DNA of 9,106 bases from Gammaproteobacteria bacterium (GTDB taxonomy: Bacteria; Pseudomonadota; Gammaproteobacteria; Pseudomonadales; Pseudohongiellaceae), in assembly GCA_003451715.1 (NCBI GenBank), contig DMJN01000188.1, positions 1 through 9,106 on the forward strand, in the 5' to 3' direction. Position numbers and translations under genes: made by a program. How positions within the stretch are numbered: the stretch's first letter is position 1; every line of letters begins with the position of its first letter. Below, piece after piece: positions 5,395 through 9,106 of the stretch. The notes below the pieces were generated by a model. The model did not search any database. It had not been told where the DNA came from and worked only from the letters and a program-made list of their open reading frames with translations.

Positions 5395-6449
5395 ATCTGC
5401 TAACTATATTCTGGAACCTGGTGATCGAGAGTGCGCCGTGGCTGCTGATTGGCTATCTGCTGGCTGGCATCATTAAGCAGGTTATACCCGCCAGCTGGGT
5501 GGAGAAACAACTGTCTCCCCCGGGATTTTCATCCATCGTCAAAGGGGCGTTCATAGGAGCTCCACTGCCACTGTGTTCCTGCGGTGTTATTCCCACGGCA
5601 CTGGCGATTCGCAAGGCAGGTGCTTCTAAAGGCGCAACCTCTTCCTTCCTGGTGGCGACACCGGAAACCGGTGTGGATTCGATCTCATTCTCCTATGCGG
5701 TGCTGGGGCCCATCTTCGCGTTGATGCGTCCTATAGGAGCCCTTAGCAGTGCCATCATTGCCGGCGTACTGGTAAGTTCTTTCGACGCGGAAGAGCCTGT
5801 TGCCGAGGAAACCAACGAAAATTGTAGCAGCTGCTGTAGCACCAAGAAGCAGGAGGCCGAGCAATTGCCGAGTCTGGGTCTGCGTTTCATCGCCGCCATT
5901 AAATACGGTTATGGGCGCATGATTTCTGATACGGCAAAGTGGTTGGTAATTGGCTTGGTGGCTGCCACCCTTATCACGGCCGTGGTACCTCAGTCCTTCT
6001 TCCTGCAGTGGGGTGACGGTGTGGTAGCCATGTTGATTATGGTGATCGTCGGTCTGCCCATGTATATCTGTGCGACAGCATCCACACCGGTCGCCGCCAG
6101 CCTGCTCTTCGCGGGAATTTCCCCGGGCGCGGCCCTGGTCTTTATGTTGACCGGACCGGCCACCAATATTGCAACCATGGGCGTAATCAAGGAACAGCTC
6201 GGGATGCGCTCGCTGATGGCCTATCTGGCGGGCGTGATCGGAACTGCAATTGTCTGTGGATTGATACTCAATGAGCTGTATCAGCTATTCGCCTGGCCGC
6301 TGCAAATAACCATGGCGGAACATGGTGAGGGCTTTCCTCTGTGGCGTCAGTTTGCGGCAATTTTCCTGGCCGGACTGGTGGCGAGTGTCTGGTTGCAACC
6401 GATGTTGACTCGATACCTCTCACCCGGTGAGCCCGCCGAACAGACCTGA
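5391..6449 (+). CDS. SO_0444-type Cu/Zn efflux permease (ArsP/DUF318 family)
   Basis: This is a 352-residue inner-membrane permease with about eight to ten hydrophobic segments in two related halves. The first half has the motif GAPLPLCSCGVIPTALAIR (56-74, Cys62 and Cys64) followed by ATPETGVDSI. The second half has the counterpart GLPMYICATASTPVAASL (221-238, Cys227) followed by TGPATNIATM. Between the halves a hydrophilic loop (about 131-160) carries acidic residues and a Cys cluster, NCSSCCS (144-150), suited to binding soft metal ions. Members with this layout are annotated as Cu/Zn efflux transporters; ArsP relatives export organoarsenicals. Coupling to a ZntR-like regulator favours divalent metal efflux. 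GGGAGAGAG precedes the ATG, which overlaps the regulator's stop by 4 nt. It ends 19 bp from the convergent kinase gene. Confidence 0.88.
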   Translation: MNLLTIFWNLVIESAPWLLIGYLLAGIIKQVIPASWVEKQLSPPGFSSIVKGAFIGAPLPLCSCGVIPTALAIRKAGASKGATSSFLVATPETGVDSISFSYAVLGPIFALMRPIGALSSAIIAGVLVSSFDAEEPVAEETNENCSSCCSTKKQEAEQLPSLGLRFIAAIKYGYGRMISDTAKWLVIGLVAATLITAVVPQSFFLQWGDGVVAMLIMVIVGLPMYICATASTPVAASLLFAGISPGAALVFMLTGPATNIATMGVIKEQLGMRSLMAYLAGVIGTAIVCGLILNELYQLFAWPLQITMAEHGEGFPLWRQFAAIFLAGLVASVWLQPMLTRYLSPGEPAEQT

Positions 6450-6468
6450 GCCCAGCTCCAGAGAGCCC

Positions 6469-7365
6469 CTAGTTTGCCGAGGATTTATCGAGCCGTGCGG
6501 CGATTCGGTGCTTATCATCCAGGCGAAAGGCTACATCGGCGCGACCCGGCAAGCTGTTCAGGCAATGCCGGGTGAGTCGCTCGAAGTGCTGTACAAACCT
6601 GCTAAGGGCCGCTGCGTCCATTATGCCTTCCCCATGCTCGCCACTGCGGGCCCTCAGTTTTGATTCCTGCTTACTACGCCATTTCAATACACATCCGAAG
6701 TCGGGTGCCTGCAACATGATAAGGAACTGGATCCTGGCAAACAGTGGCTGATATTCCGTACTCAACTGCTGGTTGACGAAGTGTCGCCAGCGGCCATCCC
6801 TGTCTTCGTTCCTCTCCAGTTCGTTGACGGGAACCTCAAGCTCAGCTGCGCTTTGGGCGGCAGCACCTGTAAACCATCCTTCCAGCAGGATCACGTCAAT
6901 TGGTCCTTGAATGGATTTAAACTGGTCTTCACTGGCACAGTCGTCGCGTGACTTATCAAACACCGGTAGTGCGACATGATCGGCGGCAGTTGCTTGTGAC
7001 AGTTCCGCCAGCGCCCTTATGGCCTGTGCCGTGTCATGTGTTCCCGGTACACCGCGACTGGCAAGTAGAGGATGAGCCCGCTGGGCCAACTCGGTACGCC
7101 GCGCCCTGGAAAGGTAAAAGTCATCCAGAGACAGCCTGGCGACACGATAGCCCTGTTCGCCAAGCAGTAGGCTCATCAGGCCAGCCAGCGTGGATTTACC
7201 AGTGCCCTGCGCTCCGCTTATACCAATGATGAGAGGCCGCTCCGATTGATCAATCAATGCATGGAGTTCTTCGATTAAGGGTAGGAACCAGGTTTCTGTA
7301 TCGGCAGCATAGGTCTCGGGTAGCGATTCCTGATCGACAAATTCCCGAATAAGTTGTGGATACAT
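6469..7365 (-). CDS. P-loop kinase, D-glycerate 3-kinase-like
   Basis: This 298-residue kinase is related to the plant-type D-glycerate 3-kinase and uridine kinase group. The Walker A motif is GISGAQGTGKST (48-59). Next come SLDDFYL (79-85), where the Asp pair likely bind Mg or substrate, then RGVPGTHD (104-111), LPVFDKS (133-139) and LLEGW (160-164). The C-terminal stretch GEGIMDAAALSRFVQHFERLTRH resembles the family's tail. The expected reaction is ATP-dependent phosphorylation of D-glycerate to 3-phosphoglycerate, but acceptor specificity cannot be proved from sequence. The frame extends upstream to a TTG at 7431. I prefer the ATG at 7365 because the extra residues are low-complexity and the family begins near MYPQLIREFV. 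No clear Shine-Dalgarno is seen; a TATAAG lies close upstream (7384-7379) without a good -35. It is divergent from the DnaT-like gene, with 151 bp between the starts. Confidence 0.8.
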   Translation of the reverse strand: MYPQLIREFVDQESLPETYAADTETWFLPLIEELHALIDQSERPLIIGISGAQGTGKSTLAGLMSLLLGEQGYRVARLSLDDFYLSRARRTELAQRAHPLLASRGVPGTHDTAQAIRALAELSQATAADHVALPVFDKSRDDCASEDQFKSIQGPIDVILLEGWFTGAAAQSAAELEVPVNELERNEDRDGRWRHFVNQQLSTEYQPLFARIQFLIMLQAPDFGCVLKWRSKQESKLRARSGEHGEGIMDAAALSRFVQHFERLTRHCLNSLPGRADVAFRLDDKHRIAARLDKSSAN

Positions 7366-7516
7366 TGTGAATAATGCACTTATAAAACGAAGGACGAAAA
7401 CAAGTGTACTTGTGGCTGTCGATGTGATCAATTGCGCGGTGTGTTCGAAAATACTCCTGTGTTAGGATGGATTTAGTCTCACTGATTTCCCATTGAACGA
7501 TTCAGTCTCATAATCG

Positions 7517-8662
7517 ATGTCTTCATCTTTACTGCCAGAACAACCCTTACTGATATCGCCGACATTAGCTTCTACAATTGGCCTCGAAGAAGCGGTCATG
7601 TTGCAGGTACTGGCCGACATGCTTAGCCAACGGGAGACGGTCAAACGCCCACTCAATCCGCAGCTGCAATGGATCAAGTTGAGTGATGAAGACTTACAGT
7701 CAGCGTTTCCGTTCTGGGCGGAAGTGGATATAAAGCGAGTCCAGAATAGTCTGCAGGCACTCGGCGTGCTACTGATTGATCCTCTAAGTGACGCAAGCCG
7801 GAGTAATTTTTTCGCGATCGATGACAATTCTCCACAGGATTCACCGGCAGCGGAAACCACTCGACCTGATGTGAGCTCCAAGCCTAAGCCTACTGGAACG
7901 GCATCTCTGATACCGACTCACTGGCAACCGGATGACAACTGGATAAAGCTCTGTAAACAACAATCAATTCCGGAAGTGTTTCTTCGCGACCTGGTGCCTG
8001 AGTTTGTCAATTACTGGCGTGAGCGGGGCCAGGCCAGGTTTTCCTGGGGCAACGCATTTTACAAACACGCACTGAAGGAATGGCGCAATGAACAGACTCG
8101 CAAGGGCGTTTACGAACTGGCCAGTACCATGTCCGCCGACTGGAGGCCCAGTCTGGACGCCTTGGGCATACTGGAGAATGCAGGAATCAACGCCAGTTTT
8201 ATCGAAGACGCGATTCCTGAGTTTGTGCTCTATTGGCGCGAACGGGGAGCCGTGCACGGGGCCTGGAATACCAAATTCATTGAGCATATTCGCAGGCAGT
8301 GGGCAAAATTCTCCTCATCATTTGGTCGCGACGACACTCCACAGGTGATCGTGGATGATTGGCAGCCAAGTGTTGAATGTTATGAAATATTGCAACTGGC
8401 AGAAATAGACGAAGAATATGCCCGTAGCAGAATTCCAGAATTTGTGCTGTACTGGAAAGACACCCAACAGGTGAAGTCATCATGGAATACTGTATTCCTG
8501 CAGTTCATTAAACAGGATTGGGCAAGAAAACTGAAAAATGATGAAAAAGACATTGAAGGTGCAGAGTTAGCTAATGCAGAAGATCAATCCCTTACTGGAT
8601 CAAGTCAGCGAAGAATTCAAGAAAGATTCCAACGCATTGCCGACCGAAGCTGGGCCGAATAG
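7517..8662 (+). CDS. DnaT-like replication protein with three tandem DnaT domains
   Basis: This is a 381-residue cytoplasmic protein. The N-terminal part (10-102) begins LLISPTLASTIGLEEAVMLQVLADML and continues LSDEDLQSAFPFW...VQNSLQALGVLLI, consistent with a winged-helix module like those of replication initiators. A proline/serine-rich linker (104-133) follows. Three copies of a DnaT-type ssDNA-binding domain come next: W136-N190, W209-K263 and W282-R336. Each has the pattern W(Q/R)P...(L)VPEF/IPEFVxYW(R/K)...(S/A)WxxxF...W. In E. coli DnaT, which has one such domain, the protein works in the primosome that reloads DnaB at stalled forks. A basic tail (363-381) ends the protein. A stop (7511-7513) lies two codons upstream of the ATG at 7517, which fixes that start; no Shine-Dalgarno is evident. 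The last 89 bp overlap the next gene. Confidence 0.85.
   Translation: MSSSLLPEQPLLISPTLASTIGLEEAVMLQVLADMLSQRETVKRPLNPQLQWIKLSDEDLQSAFPFWAEVDIKRVQNSLQALGVLLIDPLSDASRSNFFAIDDNSPQDSPAAETTRPDVSSKPKPTGTASLIPTHWQPDDNWIKLCKQQSIPEVFLRDLVPEFVNYWRERGQARFSWGNAFYKHALKEWRNEQTRKGVYELASTMSADWRPSLDALGILENAGINASFIEDAIPEFVLYWRERGAVHGAWNTKFIEHIRRQWAKFSSSFGRDDTPQVIVDDWQPSVECYEILQLAEIDEEYARSRIPEFVLYWKDTQQVKSSWNTVFLQFIKQDWARKLKNDEKDIEGAELANAEDQSLTGSSQRRIQERFQRIADRSWAE
7922..8524 (+). repeat. three 73-residue (219-bp) repeats encoding DnaT domains
   Basis: Repeat units start at 7922, 8141 and 8360 and end at about 8086, 8305 and 8524. The anchor tryptophans (136/209/282 and 189/262/335) are exactly 73 residues apart. 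Units 2 and 3 share IPEFVLYW and W-N-T; units 1 and 2 share PEFV-YWRERG. The 18-residue linkers differ in sequence. The protein repeat is strong while the nucleotide repeat is diverged, so the duplication is old. Confidence 0.85.
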
Positions 8663-9106
8663 ACAAACGGAACGGCAGCCTGATCGCATAGAAGAACCTG
8701 CGGTAGAGTCTGCCGAAACGCCCGTGCTGGATCGCGTAGATGCCATTAACCAGGTCTTTGCCGAGTTTGAGTTCGCTTATCACAACCAGTTTCACAAGGC
8801 TTTTGCCGATGCCGAGAGTCTTGCGATTGCCAAGAAATACTGGCTGAGCAGTCTGGAAAATTATTCCCCTGCCCAGATCGTACAGGCTGCCAAGACGGTG
8901 ATTCGCTCCCAGGGGTATCTACCCTCGATTGCCATCATTTTGCGTGCCTGCGAGCAGGGCACGGATCTTTTCGGGCTGCCGTCGATTCGGCAGGCTTATC
9001 TGGAAGCCTGTGGGGCTGCCTCGCCCAAGCGGGAGCAGCATTGGAGTCACGAGGCCGTGTATTTAGCCGGAAAGGCAACCGGCTGGTATCTGCTGGCAAA
9101 TGAACC
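8574..9106 (+). CDS. lambda P-like replication protein / probable helicase loader, 3' partial
   Basis: This gene runs off the right edge after 177 full codons. A stop at 8568-8570 precedes the ATG at 8574, which is the first possible start in this frame; AGAG lies 7 nt upstream. Residues 1-50 are polar and probably flexible. From about 54 the sequence resembles phage lambda P: VDAINQVFAEFEFAYHNQFHKAF, then KYWLSSLENYSPAQIVQAAKTVIRSQGYLPSIAIILRACEQ (lambda P has FLPSPGQFVAWCREE), then GLPSIRQAYLEAC and HWSHEAVYLAGKATGWYLLAN. Lambda P loads DnaB-type helicase at the phage origin; chromosomal relatives of phage loaders exist in proteobacteria. Adjacency to and an 89-bp overlap with a DnaT-like gene support a shared role in helicase loading or restart. 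Homology was judged by eye, so the identification is good but not certain. Confidence 0.75.
   Translation, partial: MQKINPLLDQVSEEFKKDSNALPTEAGPNRQTERQPDRIEEPAVESAETPVLDRVDAINQVFAEFEFAYHNQFHKAFADAESLAIAKKYWLSSLENYSPAQIVQAAKTVIRSQGYLPSIAIILRACEQGTDLFGLPSIRQAYLEACGAASPKREQHWSHEAVYLAGKATGWYLLANE

Noticed and set aside
7366..7431. Extended N-terminus of the kinase from the TTG at 7431
   Set aside because: The added 22 residues are low-complexity, have no family match, and would need a weak start; the ATG at 7365 fits better.
1..9106. CRISPR array, tRNA or rRNA gene, insertion sequence, toxin-antitoxin or defence genes
   Set aside because: No short regularly spaced repeats, transposase motifs, tRNA-like folds or rRNA sequence were recognised anywhere in the window.

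Overview
The window looks like ordinary chromosomal DNA from a gammaproteobacterium, probably an environmental one known from an assembly. It is moderately GC-rich, densely coded on both strands, and carries proteobacterial families: a ZntR-like MerR regulator with an SO_0444-type permease, a SulP-STAS-cNMP transporter, a DnaT-like protein and a lambda P-like protein. The genus cannot be fixed from the sequence. I see no rRNA, tRNA, CRISPR array, insertion sequence or integrase.

Layout from left to right. Positions 2-2125 (+) hold a SulP anion transporter with STAS and cyclic-nucleotide-binding domains. Its start lies left of the window, and two compensating single-base frameshifts (near 890 and 1452) interrupt it. 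Positions 2142-3924 (-) hold two exported proteins: an SGNH/GDSL hydrolase, then a small secreted beta-rich protein of the kind often fused in front of hydrolases. Positions 4150-4818 (+) encode a cytoplasmic carboxylesterase/acyl-protein-thioesterase-like hydrolase behind a good sigma70 promoter.

Positions 4838-6449 (+) form a compact metal-efflux operon. A MerR-type promoter with a 20-bp spacer and a perfect 8+8 dyad drives a ZntR-like regulator, which overlaps an SO_0444/ArsP-type permease by ATGA. The operon probably senses and expels a thiophilic divalent metal such as Zn.

Positions 6469-7365 (-) encode a D-glycerate-3-kinase-like P-loop kinase. Diverging from it, positions 7517-9106 (+) encode a probable replication-initiation or restart pair. 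The first is a DnaT-like protein with three DnaT domains at an exact 73-residue period. The second, overlapping its 3' end by 89 bp, resembles the phage lambda P helicase loader and runs off the right edge. This pair is the most unusual part of the window. The other genes belong to recognisable families, and I found no clear evidence of a wholly new system.
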